Source of the DNA: Schwartzia sp. (in: firmicutes)
Lineage (GTDB): Bacteria > Bacillota > Negativicutes > Selenomonadales > Selenomonadaceae
DNA: 19,284 bases
Direction: 5' to 3'
Assembly: GCA_024691625.1 (NCBI GenBank)
Contig: JAILNL010000207.1
Location: 1 to 19,284 of the forward strand
Below the pieces are notes generated by a model. That model was not told where the DNA came from, did not search any database, and saw nothing but the letters and a program-made list of their open reading frames with translations. Below, piece after piece: positions 12,036 to 19,284 of this stretch. The first letter of the stretch is position 1, and every line of letters starts with the position of its first letter. The position numbers were made by a program, and so were the translations under genes.

Positions 12036-13796
12036 ATGAGTCTTGACGGCTTTTCAATGCGCCGCCTTGTGATAGAGCTTAATAAATCACTCTCCGGCGG
12101 GCGGATAGATAAAATAACACAGCCAAACAAACAGACGCTGACGTTTTCCGTTCGTCAGCCCGGCTCAAACCAGCTTCTCTATATTTCAATACAGCCGCAG
12201 AACCCTATTCTTTATCGGTTGGAGACTCCCCTTGAAAGTCCCGCGGAACCTCCTACCTTTTGTATGGTTCTACGCAAGCAGATAGAAACGGGACGTATCG
12301 CGCAGGTACGCCAGCACGGACTTGACCGCATCATTGCTCTCGATATTGACGTTGTAGGCGCAGGCGGACGAATAGTCACAAAAACACTCGTCTGTGAGCT
12401 TATGGGCAAATACAGCAATCTCATACTGGTGCAGGACGGAATAATAACAGATTCTCTCCGAAAGGTCGGCGCAAACAGCAGCCGTGTGCGCGAAGTTCTT
12501 CCCGGTGAAGCCTATGAAGCACCTCCTTCTCAGGACAAATGTGATGTAACAATCGTCACTCCGTCCAACGTCACAGAAAGACTCAAAGGGCTTCCTGATA
12601 TGAAACTGGCACAGGCACTCAGCAGTGTCTGCCTTGGGTTCGGTCCTGTTACCTCAAAGGAAGTTGCTTATTGTGCCGGTCTTTCTGCAAATGCTCAAAT
12701 CTCCTCACTGGACGATGCCGATTATGCCTCTATTGAGCAGGCGATTACTGAAACCGTGCGTTCTCTCAATGACCCTGAATCAAAGGCATGTCTGGTTCGC
12801 GGTGAAAAAAACAAGCTCAAGGCAATGTCCTCTTACACACTTCATTACTTCCCGGAGGACGAGCTTGAGTTTTTCCCTTCCGTTGATGCCATGCTTGCCC
12901 GTGCTACCTCCATTCTCGGCAGCTTCGTGCCCCAGGACAAGGAGCCGCTCAAAAAGCTCGTACACATAGAACTGACGCGTGCTGAGAACAAGCTGGTAAA
13001 GCTGCACAGAGAAGCAGAGGAAGCAGATAATGCAGAGGATTTCAGAATAAAGGCAGATAACCTTATGACATATCAATATCAGCTAAAGGACAGAGAGGAT
13101 GCTGAAATCACCGTTCCTGACATCTATTCCTCTGACGGTGCTTCCATCACCATATCTCTTGACCAGCGTCTCACGGTCACGGAAAATATACAGGCATACT
13201 ATCATAAGTACAACAAGCTGAAACGTGCGCGTTCACTGCTCTCCGAGCAGATTGCTTCATGCGAGGAATCCATAAAATATCTTGGAAGCATTGAGGCTTC
13301 TCTTGAGGTTTCCTCCAGTCTTGCCGAGCTGCAGGATATCAAATCAGAGCTTACGGCACAGGGATATATAAAAGCCCCAAAGAAGAAAAAACCTTCTCTG
13401 CAGCCCTCCAAGCCCTTTTTGTTTAAGGCGCCCGACGGCAGCGAAATTCTGGTTGGAAAGAACAACTACCAGAATGACCGTCTTACCTTCAAGACCGCTG
13501 ACCGTGATGACATCTGGCTGCACACAAAGGATATTCCCGGCTCTCATGTCATTCTGCGTACAGAGGGTGCTAAGCCCACAGAAGAAACTCTTCTTCTGGC
13601 CGCTGACCTTGCCGCGCATTTCAGTCAGGCTTCCGGCTCTTCTAATATTCCGGTAGACTATACGCTCTGCCGCTATGTCAAAAAGCCCTCAGGCTCAAAA
13701 CCGGGATTTGTCATCTTTACAAATCAAAAGACTCTGTACCGTACCCCAGACGAAAAAACGCTGCAGAGTATTCTCCTGCAGGAACAAGAAAAATAA
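12036..13796 (+). CDS. rqcH: Rqc2/RqcH-type ribosome quality control protein (NFACT family, FbpA-like)
   Basis: 586 aa. In Bacillus, RqcH binds 50S subunits with stalled peptidyl-tRNA, recruits tRNA-Ala and adds C-terminal alanine tails that mark the nascent chain for degradation. Older annotations call the family fibronectin-binding protein. NFACT-N covers about 1-180 with the key Asp97-Arg98 (HGLDRII) and Glu121 in ELMGKYSN. A helical H2TH-like part and long coiled coil follow (about 300-440, Glu/Lys/Ala rich). A Lys-rich linker (KAPKKKKP) and NFACT-R (about 460-575, DIWLHTKDIPGSHVIL at 492-507) finish the protein. Length is typical and all signature residues are present, so it should be functional. 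It is the only clear plus-strand gene here, is monocistronic with its own promoter, and converges on pyrR with a shared terminator. Confidence 0.95.
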   Translation: MSLDGFSMRRLVIELNKSLSGGRIDKITQPNKQTLTFSVRQPGSNQLLYISIQPQNPILYRLETPLESPAEPPTFCMVLRKQIETGRIAQVRQHGLDRIIALDIDVVGAGGRIVTKTLVCELMGKYSNLILVQDGIITDSLRKVGANSSRVREVLPGEAYEAPPSQDKCDVTIVTPSNVTERLKGLPDMKLAQALSSVCLGFGPVTSKEVAYCAGLSANAQISSLDDADYASIEQAITETVRSLNDPESKACLVRGEKNKLKAMSSYTLHYFPEDELEFFPSVDAMLARATSILGSFVPQDKEPLKKLVHIELTRAENKLVKLHREAEEADNAEDFRIKADNLMTYQYQLKDREDAEITVPDIYSSDGASITISLDQRLTVTENIQAYYHKYNKLKRARSLLSEQIASCEESIKYLGSIEASLEVSSSLAELQDIKSELTAQGYIKAPKKKKPSLQPSKPFLFKAPDGSEILVGKNNYQNDRLTFKTADRDDIWLHTKDIPGSHVILRTEGAKPTEETLLLAADLAAHFSQASGSSNIPVDYTLCRYVKKPSGSKPGFVIFTNQKTLYRTPDEKTLQSILLQEQEK

Positions 13797-13798
13797 AG

Positions 13799-13842
13799 AA
13801 AAGCTCACGTCCCCGATAAATTCGAAGACGTGAGCTTTTTTT
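13799..13842. terminator. Bidirectional intrinsic terminator between rqcH and pyrR
   Basis: A 13-bp stem (13799-13811 with 13827-13839: AAAAGCTCACGTC and GACGTGAGCTTTT). T-runs follow on both strands (TTTTTTTC on plus, TTTTCTTTATTTTT on minus). It ends both convergent units. Confidence 0.93.
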
Positions 13843-13852
13843 CTCTGTCTTG

Positions 13853-14425
<573 letters not shown>

Positions 14426-14428
14426 TTA

Positions 14429-15349
14429 TTATGCGTTTTTCTGCCTTTTCCTCAGCACATCAAGTATGTGCTGCATATCCTCCGGCACAGGGGCCTTAAA
14501 GGTCATTTCCTTCTTCAATACAGGATGCTCAAAGGTAAGCTCAGCGGAATGCAGTGCCTGCCCATTTATGGCAAACGGACATTTTTTCGGACCGTATTTC
14601 GGGTCTCCCAGAACAGGATGACCGATATATGCCATATGCACACGTATCTGATGCGTGCGTCCCGTCAAAAGCCGGCACTCCACAAGAGTGTAATCACCAT
14701 ATCGTTCAAGTACCCTGAACTTTGTAGTGGCATCTTTTCCGTTATGCAGAACAACGGCCATCTTCTGACGGTCCTTCGGGCTGCGGCCTATGGCACCGTG
14801 AATTGTTCCTGTTTCCTCAACTATATTGCCGCAGACAATCGCCCAGTATACACGGTGAGCACTCTTTATTCTTATCTGCTCCGCCAGCTCTATGTGTGCC
14901 GCGTCATTCTTCGCAGCTATCATTACACCGGAGGTATCCTTATCCAGTCTGTGAACTATTCCGGGCCGGACGGCGCCGTTTATCCCTGAAAGGTCTTCGC
15001 AGTGGTGCATGAGAGCGTTTACAAGCGTGCCGCTTGATACTCCTGCCGCAGGATGCACAACCATGCCGCGTGCCTTGTTTACAACAATTACGTCATGGTC
15101 CTCATAAAGAATATCCAAAGGAATATCCTCAGGAAGAATATCTACAGATACGGGGTCCGGAAGCGTGAAGGTAACCGTGTCTCCCTCTTTCAGTTTCGTG
15201 CGGCTTTTTTCCTGCTTTCCGTTTACAAGCGCGCCGCCGTCCTCGATAACCTTCTGTATATGGGAGCGGGAAAGCTCCGGCTGCATCTCTGAAAGGAAAA
15301 CATCCAGCCTTGTTCCGGTCTTATCCGCCGTATATTCAAATTTTTCCAT
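14429..15349 (-). CDS. ylyB: RluA-family 23S rRNA pseudouridine synthase (YlyB/RluD-like)
   Basis: 306 aa. An N-terminal S4 RNA-binding domain (about 13-70, TRLDVFLSE...SRSHIQKVIEDG...VNG) precedes the catalytic domain with HRLDKDTSG, in which Asp136 is the nucleophile. RTHQIRVHMAYIGHPVLGD and a C-terminal LHS-type block complete the family pattern. It converts uridine to pseudouridine in rRNA; which position cannot be told, although synteny with B. subtilis ylyB and S4 architecture suggest a RluD-like site. The ATG at 15349 overlaps the lspA stop (TGATG), indicating translational coupling, with AAGGAGG 13 bases upstream. An in-frame ATG at 15373 lies inside lspA and lacks a ribosome site. 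Confidence 0.92.
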   Translation of the reverse strand: MEKFEYTADKTGTRLDVFLSEMQPELSRSHIQKVIEDGGALVNGKQEKSRTKLKEGDTVTFTLPDPVSVDILPEDIPLDILYEDHDVIVVNKARGMVVHPAAGVSSGTLVNALMHHCEDLSGINGAVRPGIVHRLDKDTSGVMIAAKNDAAHIELAEQIRIKSAHRVYWAIVCGNIVEETGTIHGAIGRSPKDRQKMAVVLHNGKDATTKFRVLERYGDYTLVECRLLTGRTHQIRVHMAYIGHPVLGDPKYGPKKCPFAINGQALHSAELTFEHPVLKKEMTFKAPVPEDMQHILDVLRKRQKNA

Positions 15350-15822
15350 CAGGACTGATGTGCCTCCTTCCATTCCTCACGCAGCAGCGCATACATGATA
15401 AATGCTACGCCTACGCATATAGCAATATCTGCCGTATTAAATACCGGCCAGATACGAAAATCAAAGAAATCTATAACCTTTCCGAGCCAAATACGGTCGA
15501 TAAGGTTCGATGCCGCTCCGCCCAAAAGCAGAGAGGAACCGTAATAAACCAGCATACCTTCCTGTTGGAGACGACGGTAAAAAAACAGCCCTACCCCGAT
15601 AATCAGCACACCGGCACAAATAAAAATCCAGCGCTGGTCAGCAAGAATGCCAAAGGCAGCACCCGGATTCTGTATGTATGTAATATGAAAAATGCCCGGT
15701 ACTACGGGCACGGAATGACCGATATCCATGGATGTCATTATCATGAACTTGACTGCCTGGTCAATAACAATCAGTGCAATTACAATCAGCCAAAACAAGT
15801 TGATTCTTGCCCCTTTATCCAT
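15349..15822 (-). CDS. lspA: Lipoprotein signal peptidase (signal peptidase II)
   Basis: 157-aa inner-membrane aspartic protease that removes signal peptides from diacylated prolipoproteins. Four hydrophobic segments are visible (about 8-28, 66-82, 90-108, 130-148). Family motifs are present: DQAVK (21-25), NPGAAFG (52-58), GGAASNLIDR (101-110), then VIDFFDF with Asp118 and FNTAD with Asp132, the catalytic pair. The start at 15822 has only a weak GGCGG ahead of it, and no other in-frame start exists upstream, so translation may be modest or depend on the leader. The 72-base gap after divIVA holds short GC-rich stems (GCCGG/CCGGC) but no clear promoter. Confidence 0.95.
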   Translation of the reverse strand: MDKGARINLFWLIVIALIVIDQAVKFMIMTSMDIGHSVPVVPGIFHITYIQNPGAAFGILADQRWIFICAGVLIIGVGLFFYRRLQQEGMLVYYGSSLLLGGAASNLIDRIWLGKVIDFFDFRIWPVFNTADIAICVGVAFIMYALLREEWKEAHQS

Positions 15823-15894
15823 TGCCGCCGAACCGGCTATGTGCTTCTGTGAAGTTTCGCACTCTGCCGCTTCGCCGGAATTATTTTTTGTCTA

Positions 15895-16470
15895 TTACTG
15901 CTGCCACGGAAGCGGACGCTGTCCGTTATCCTCACTCTGAGGTTCTTCCTGTATTTCCTCGTCCGTCATTTCATCAAGAGCGCCTATAGCCTGACGTACA
16001 CCATCCTCCTCGAGAAGCTCAAGCTCTGTACGGAGAAGCGACTTGATTTTTATGAGAAACTGTCTCTGACGCTGCAGGACGGCATCGTACTTCGCTTCCT
16101 CGCGGCGCACATCATCCTGAACCGAGGCCTGCTGCTTTGAAAGCTCCATCTGTGCGCGAAGCTTCATATTCTCGCATTCCTTGATTGCAGCATCGCGTAT
16201 TTCCGCAGCACGGAGCTTTGCGTTCTGCATGACCTCTTCAGCTGTTTTTTTAGTCACAAGAAGCGTTTCCTGCAGGTTGTTCTCAAGCTCCTGATACTGC
16301 TCTATTTTCTTTTTGTTGAGTTCGATTTCATCCTTCAGCTGCTGATTCTCACGAAACATTGTTTCGTAATCATTCACAATCCTGTCGAGAAAATCATCGA
16401 CCTCTTCCGCATCGTATCCCCGAAATCCGCGTTTAAATTCCTGATTATGTATATCGGATGGTGTAATCAT
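15895..16470 (-). CDS. divIVA: DivIVA-family cell division protein
   Basis: 191 aa. The N-terminal membrane-curvature domain is recognised by MITPSDIHNQEFKRGFRGYDAEEVDDFLD, with the exposed Phe/Arg pair of the family in the KRGFRGY loop. A long coiled coil covers about 30-160 (Glu/Lys/Gln heptads) and ends in an acidic, Gln/Pro-rich tail. DivIVA marks negatively curved membrane at poles and septum and recruits partners. The start at 16470 has GGGGG 8 bases upstream. An ATG two codons earlier (16476) is only 2-3 bases from it and is less likely. It begins 13 bases after ylmH, in the usual ylm/divIVA order. Confidence 0.94.
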   Translation of the reverse strand: MITPSDIHNQEFKRGFRGYDAEEVDDFLDRIVNDYETMFRENQQLKDEIELNKKKIEQYQELENNLQETLLVTKKTAEEVMQNAKLRAAEIRDAAIKECENMKLRAQMELSKQQASVQDDVRREEAKYDAVLQRQRQFLIKIKSLLRTELELLEEDGVRQAIGALDEMTDEEIQEEPQSEDNGQRPLPWQQ

Positions 16471-16483
16471 TGGCATGACCCCC

Positions 16484-17272
16484 TCAAATATAGCGCTTCA
16501 GCGATACGCCGACGCGTCCTTTTTTAGTCTTTCCGCGTACTTCTACGATTTCTACACGTCCCCGTCCGCGAAGCGAAAGGATATCTCCCTCTCCGACGGT
16601 TACAGAGGCGTTCTTGACAGACTGCCAATTAAGCTTCAGTTTATCCGCTTCTATATCTGCTGCCGCACGGCTTCTCGACATTCCAAAGCCCGCCGCTGCC
16701 ACCGAATCCACACGCAGGGACGCGACAGTAGCTGTAATATCCTTTGTCCGCTCTTCCCTTGGCGCGATTGCCGACAGCTCATCCGGTTCACAATGGACAG
16801 CCGCCGAACCAATCTGCGTGAGATTAGCAAGCAGAAACTCAGCCATCTGCTTCGTAGTCAAAATCCTTGCAGTGCCTGACGATACCAGAAGGTCTCCCAG
16901 CGTATCACGCTCTATTCCGAGCCCCATCAGTGCCCCAAGCACATCACGGTGCGTAAGGTAACAGAAATCGCTTTTCCATTCTGCCTTTATCACCGCAATA
17001 TCAAAGGACGGCTTACCGCCAAATGCGTCATGCGTAAACATTGCACGCTGACGCTCTGCACCGGGATAGCCTCCGTCGTACTGCACTGTCAGTCCATCAT
17101 AGCTTGCAGCCACAGTCTCGGCAATCTCAACTCCGTAAGGGTCAAGAAAAGGTGTCAGCCGAAATTTCTGTGTCCGCACAGCCTGCTCAGCAAGGTCTAC
17201 AAGCTGAACCGAAACGGCTTCTCCTTCCGTTCCCTTGTAATAACGAAGGATACGCTCACGTGCTGTTGTCAT
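16484..17272 (-). CDS. ylmH: YlmH, S4-domain RNA-binding protein
   Basis: 262 aa. The N-terminal two thirds are the YlmH-specific region (LTPFLDPYGVEIAE, YDGGYPGAERQR). The C-terminal S4 domain lies at about 180-250 (LRVDSVAAAGFGMSRSRAAADIEADKLKLNWQ, then GDILSLRGRGRVEI), ending with KKGRVGVSLKRYI. In Bacillus, YlmH binds the 50S subunit and takes part in ribosome quality control by the alanine-tailing pathway, which would connect it with the RqcH encoded nearby on the other strand. Its ATG overlaps the proC stop by four bases (ATGA), so the two are coupled. Confidence 0.92.
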   Translation of the reverse strand: MTTARERILRYYKGTEGEAVSVQLVDLAEQAVRTQKFRLTPFLDPYGVEIAETVAASYDGLTVQYDGGYPGAERQRAMFTHDAFGGKPSFDIAVIKAEWKSDFCYLTHRDVLGALMGLGIERDTLGDLLVSSGTARILTTKQMAEFLLANLTQIGSAAVHCEPDELSAIAPREERTKDITATVASLRVDSVAAAGFGMSRSRAAADIEADKLKLNWQSVKNASVTVGEGDILSLRGRGRVEIVEVRGKTKKGRVGVSLKRYI

Positions 17273-18084
17273 TTCAGTTTCCCCAGTTCTTCAGAGCGTT
17301 TAGTTGCAGCCATGACTGCATCTATAAGCGCACCGCGTACTCCCTGCTGCTCCATGACACGAACGCCTGCTATAGTCGTTCCTGCCGGAGAGGTCACGGC
17401 ATCACGCAGAACATCCGGATGTTTCTCTGTTTCAAGAACCATTTTTGCAGCTCCAAGAAGTGTCTGAGCCGCCATAATACGCGCATTATCACGCGGAAGG
17501 CCTGCCATAACACCGCCGTCCGACAATGCATCAATCATCAGGAAAGCATACGCGGGGCCGCTTCCCGAAAGACCTGTCACGGCATCCATCAAGGACTCCG
17601 TAACCTTTACCGCCCTGCCGCAGGAGGAAAAAATCTCTTCAGCGGTTGTATCAGACACAGCCTCTGCCGCAGCATTCAGCGTGTACGCAGACATACCCTC
17701 GCCGACGGAAAGCGGCGTATTGGGCATTACGCGAACAATCGGATGGCCCGGGAAAGCCTTTTCAAAACGTGCGACAGGCACGCCCGCAACGATGGATATA
17801 ATACGTGCGCCCGGTTTTACCTTCGGTGCAATTTCCTCAAGTGCCGCATCCAGCGCCTGGGGTTTTACCGCAAAAAGCACCGCATCGACTTTGCCTATGA
17901 AAGAGTCCGCCGTGGTTTTCGCCGTAACACCATACAATGCATTAAGCTCACAACAGCGCTCCTGACGACACTCTGAAACGAAAAGCTCTGCCGGATTTTT
18001 CTTCATGCGGTGAACCATGCCGTCAAGAATAGCACCCGCCATCATTCCGCCGCCGATAAAACCAATCGTCTGTACCTTATCCAT
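17269..18084 (-). CDS. proC: Pyrroline-5-carboxylate reductase
   Basis: 271 aa, last step of proline synthesis: NAD(P)H-dependent reduction of 1-pyrroline-5-carboxylate in the cytoplasm. The dinucleotide-binding GFIGGGMMAGAIL is at the N-terminus, followed by AVKPQ, VRVMPNTP, and the family signature ending GLSGSGPAYAFLMIDALSDGGV. The C-terminal VTSPAGTTIAG carries the conserved helix. The ATG at 18084 has GGGGG 9 bases upstream; a TTG one codon before is possible. It lies 16 bases after sepF, in the position where many Firmicutes have ylmG. Confidence 0.96.
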   Translation of the reverse strand: MDKVQTIGFIGGGMMAGAILDGMVHRMKKNPAELFVSECRQERCCELNALYGVTAKTTADSFIGKVDAVLFAVKPQALDAALEEIAPKVKPGARIISIVAGVPVARFEKAFPGHPIVRVMPNTPLSVGEGMSAYTLNAAAEAVSDTTAEEIFSSCGRAVKVTESLMDAVTGLSGSGPAYAFLMIDALSDGGVMAGLPRDNARIMAAQTLLGAAKMVLETEKHPDVLRDAVTSPAGTTIAGVRVMEQQGVRGALIDAVMAATKRSEELGKLK

Positions 18085-18100
18085 CAACTATTTCCCCCGC

Positions 18101-18574
18101 TTATTTTTTTATCCAGGACATATCCATAGGATTGCTGCGATCCTGTGAATAATCAACGTTTACATTGCTCGGCGCACAAAGAAAAACATTCTTGCCAACC
18201 TTTTTGATGTCGCCTGAAATAGCATATGTCGTACCGCTGATAAAGTCGATGATACGCTTTGCATCGTCCGCATCAGTCTTTTCAAAATTGATAAGAACCG
18301 GACGTTTCTCTTTCAGCGCGTTTGCGACCTGCTGAACATCATCAAAGGAGCGCGGCTCAATAACGATGACCTTCATGCGCGACGCACGTCCGATACCTGC
18401 AGCAGCATCCTGAAGGCTTACCACATTATCCGTGTGCTGTGCCTGCGGCTTCATGGGCTCGAAATAAGCCTTCTCCTGCTCATCAAGCTCCTCTGTGTTC
18501 TCAGTGTCTTTTATTTCCTCATGCTCCGGGTCTACAAGACCGATTTTTCCACAAACCTTATCAATGATACCCAT
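18101..18574 (-). CDS. sepF: SepF, FtsZ membrane anchor
   Basis: 157 aa. An N-terminal segment (MGIIDKVCGKIGLV) forms the likely membrane-binding amphipathic helix, followed by an acidic linker (about 18-55). The SepF core is at about 63-150: SRMKVIVIEPRSFDDVQQVANALKEKRPVLINFEKTD, then RIIDFISGTTYAISGDIKKVGKNVFLCAPSNV. It tethers FtsZ to the membrane and bundles it at the division site. GGAGG lies 8 bases before the ATG. It is the first gene of a seven-gene operon under the promoter at 18658-18687. Confidence 0.95.
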   Translation of the reverse strand: MGIIDKVCGKIGLVDPEHEEIKDTENTEELDEQEKAYFEPMKPQAQHTDNVVSLQDAAAGIGRASRMKVIVIEPRSFDDVQQVANALKEKRPVLINFEKTDADDAKRIIDFISGTTYAISGDIKKVGKNVFLCAPSNVNVDYSQDRSNPMDMSWIKK

Positions 18575-18657
18575 AATACTTCCTCCTCTGCCTGTATTTA
18601 GTCCAGTTATTTTTCGTCCGTTTTACTAATACTTTACGAATATTAATTTATCCTATT

Positions 18658-18687
18658 ATTATAGCGTATTTATCTGAATTTTATCAA
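18658..18687 (-). promoter_or_regulatory. Promoter of the sepF-pyrR operon
   Basis: TTGATA (18682-18687), an 18-base spacer and a consensus TATAAT (18658-18663) on the minus strand. Start near 18650, giving a 5' leader of about 76 bases in an AT-rich stretch with no further recognisable structure. Confidence 0.82.
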
Positions 18688-18709
18688 TATACTACGGCTT
18701 TTTACAGAC

Positions 18710-19284
18710 TCAGTACTGTCTCGGTCCGAAAATTGCCGTACCGATGCGCACAAGGTTTGACCCTTCTTCAATGGCAATCCGCTAATCATGCGTCATTCCC
18801 ATAGAAAGCCATTTCATTTCGGAATTCATAAGCGGCAGCATCTGAAGCTGATCGAATATCTCACGCATTTCACGGAACAGGGGCCGGCATTCCTCTACAT
18901 CTTCGTAATTAGGCGCAATACACATGAGGCCCATGAGATGGACATGCTGCATTCTGTCTGCTTTCTGCAGAAGGAACGGCAAATCCTCTTTGTAAATGCC
19001 GAACTTGCTGTCTTCCTTTGCAAGATTGACCTGAATAAGTATATCCTGAACCTTATGTATTTTATCTGCAGCCGCATCAATGGCATCAAGCAGGTGCTCA
19101 CTGTCTACAGAATGAATAAGGTCAAAATTGCGCACAGCCTGTTTTACTTTATTCGTCTGCAAATGGCCGATAAGATGCCATGTCACATCGCGGTCCAGCT
19201 TGCCGTGCTTTTCCACAGCCTCCTGAACTCGATTCTCACCGACAACGGTAACACCTGCATCAATCGCCTCACGCATAGCATCTA
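18710..19284 (-). pseudogene. yggS: YggS/YlmE family PLP-binding protein with an in-frame amber codon; 5' end outside the window
   Basis: The frame is open to the right edge and reads DAMREAIDAGVTVVGENRVQEA, WHLIGHLQTNK, IQVNLAKEDSKFG, LMGLMCIAP and LSMGMTHD, all standard blocks of the PLP homeostasis protein family. A TAG follows at 18782-18784, where homologues have a residue (often aromatic) before the last helix. Beyond it, in the same frame, 23 perfectly family-like codons (RIAIEEGSNLVRIGTAIFG, then PRQY) run to a TGA at 18710-18712. The lost tail contains the VRIGTAIFG block that holds the PLP phosphate, so the truncated product should bind PLP poorly or not at all. None of the intact genes here ends in TAG. 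Possible readings: recent nonsense mutation, sequencing error, or amber suppression. The catalytic Lys region lies outside the window. Confidence 0.85.

Noticed and set aside
15310..15852. 180-aa plus-strand frame opposite lspA
   Set aside because: Antisense shadow; no start signals and no recognisable domain.
17041..17976. 311-aa plus-strand reading frame opposite ylmH and proC
   Set aside because: Antisense to two well-recognised genes; composition rich in Arg, Cys and His with no domain; a by-product of codon bias on the other strand.

Overview
The window looks like chromosome of a didermic Firmicute (class Negativicutes, probably Selenomonadales; species not determined). It pairs a Gram-positive type cell-division block (sepF, ylmH, divIVA, lspA, pyrR order) with a TonB-dependent outer-membrane receptor, which requires an outer membrane. 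Almost everything is on the minus strand. The one clear plus-strand gene is an NFACT/RqcH gene at 12036-13796.

Layout in the minus direction, from right to left. (a) 13853-19284: a broken yggS copy with an in-frame amber codon, then a strong promoter and the operon sepF-proC-ylmH-divIVA-lspA-pseudouridine synthase-pyrR, with overlapping or closely spaced starts. It ends at a bidirectional terminator shared with the convergent rqcH. (b) 11563-12011: the rqcH promoter, a 160-bp near-perfectly symmetrical palindromic element (MITE-like), and a structured leader for corA. (c) 10360-11562: corA and a small unknown gene, closed by a long hairpin. (d) 4945-10282: a promoter, a textbook cobalamin riboswitch, two intrinsic terminators, then five genes: a 113-aa protein resembling DnaA domain I, a cytoplasmic CbiK-type chelatase, and NifH-, NifD- and NifK-like proteins. 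(e) 3524-4941: a promoter and a ZTP (pfl-motif) riboswitch with overlapping terminator, controlling an OFA-family MFS transporter. (f) 1-3455: a second CbiK with a signal peptide, then a BtuB/FecA-like TonB receptor followed by an ABC ATPase cut by the window edge. The promoters of this cbiK and of the receptor carry the same 21-bp dyad in the -35/-10 spacer, so they look co-regulated.

The most interesting content is block (d). A nitrogenase-like reductase (H, D and K components, all with the expected Fe-S cysteines) sits in one transcription unit with a sirohydrochlorin-type metal chelatase, under cobalamin riboswitch control. By analogy with the nitrogenase-like enzymes of tetrapyrrole metabolism (BchLNB, CfbCD of F430 synthesis), I infer a reductase acting on a metal-loaded tetrapyrrole made by the CbiK, switched on when cobalamin is low. 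The exported CbiK, the receptor and the ABC ATPase next door suggest a connected metal or tetrapyrrole uptake arm. The substrate cannot be read from sequence.
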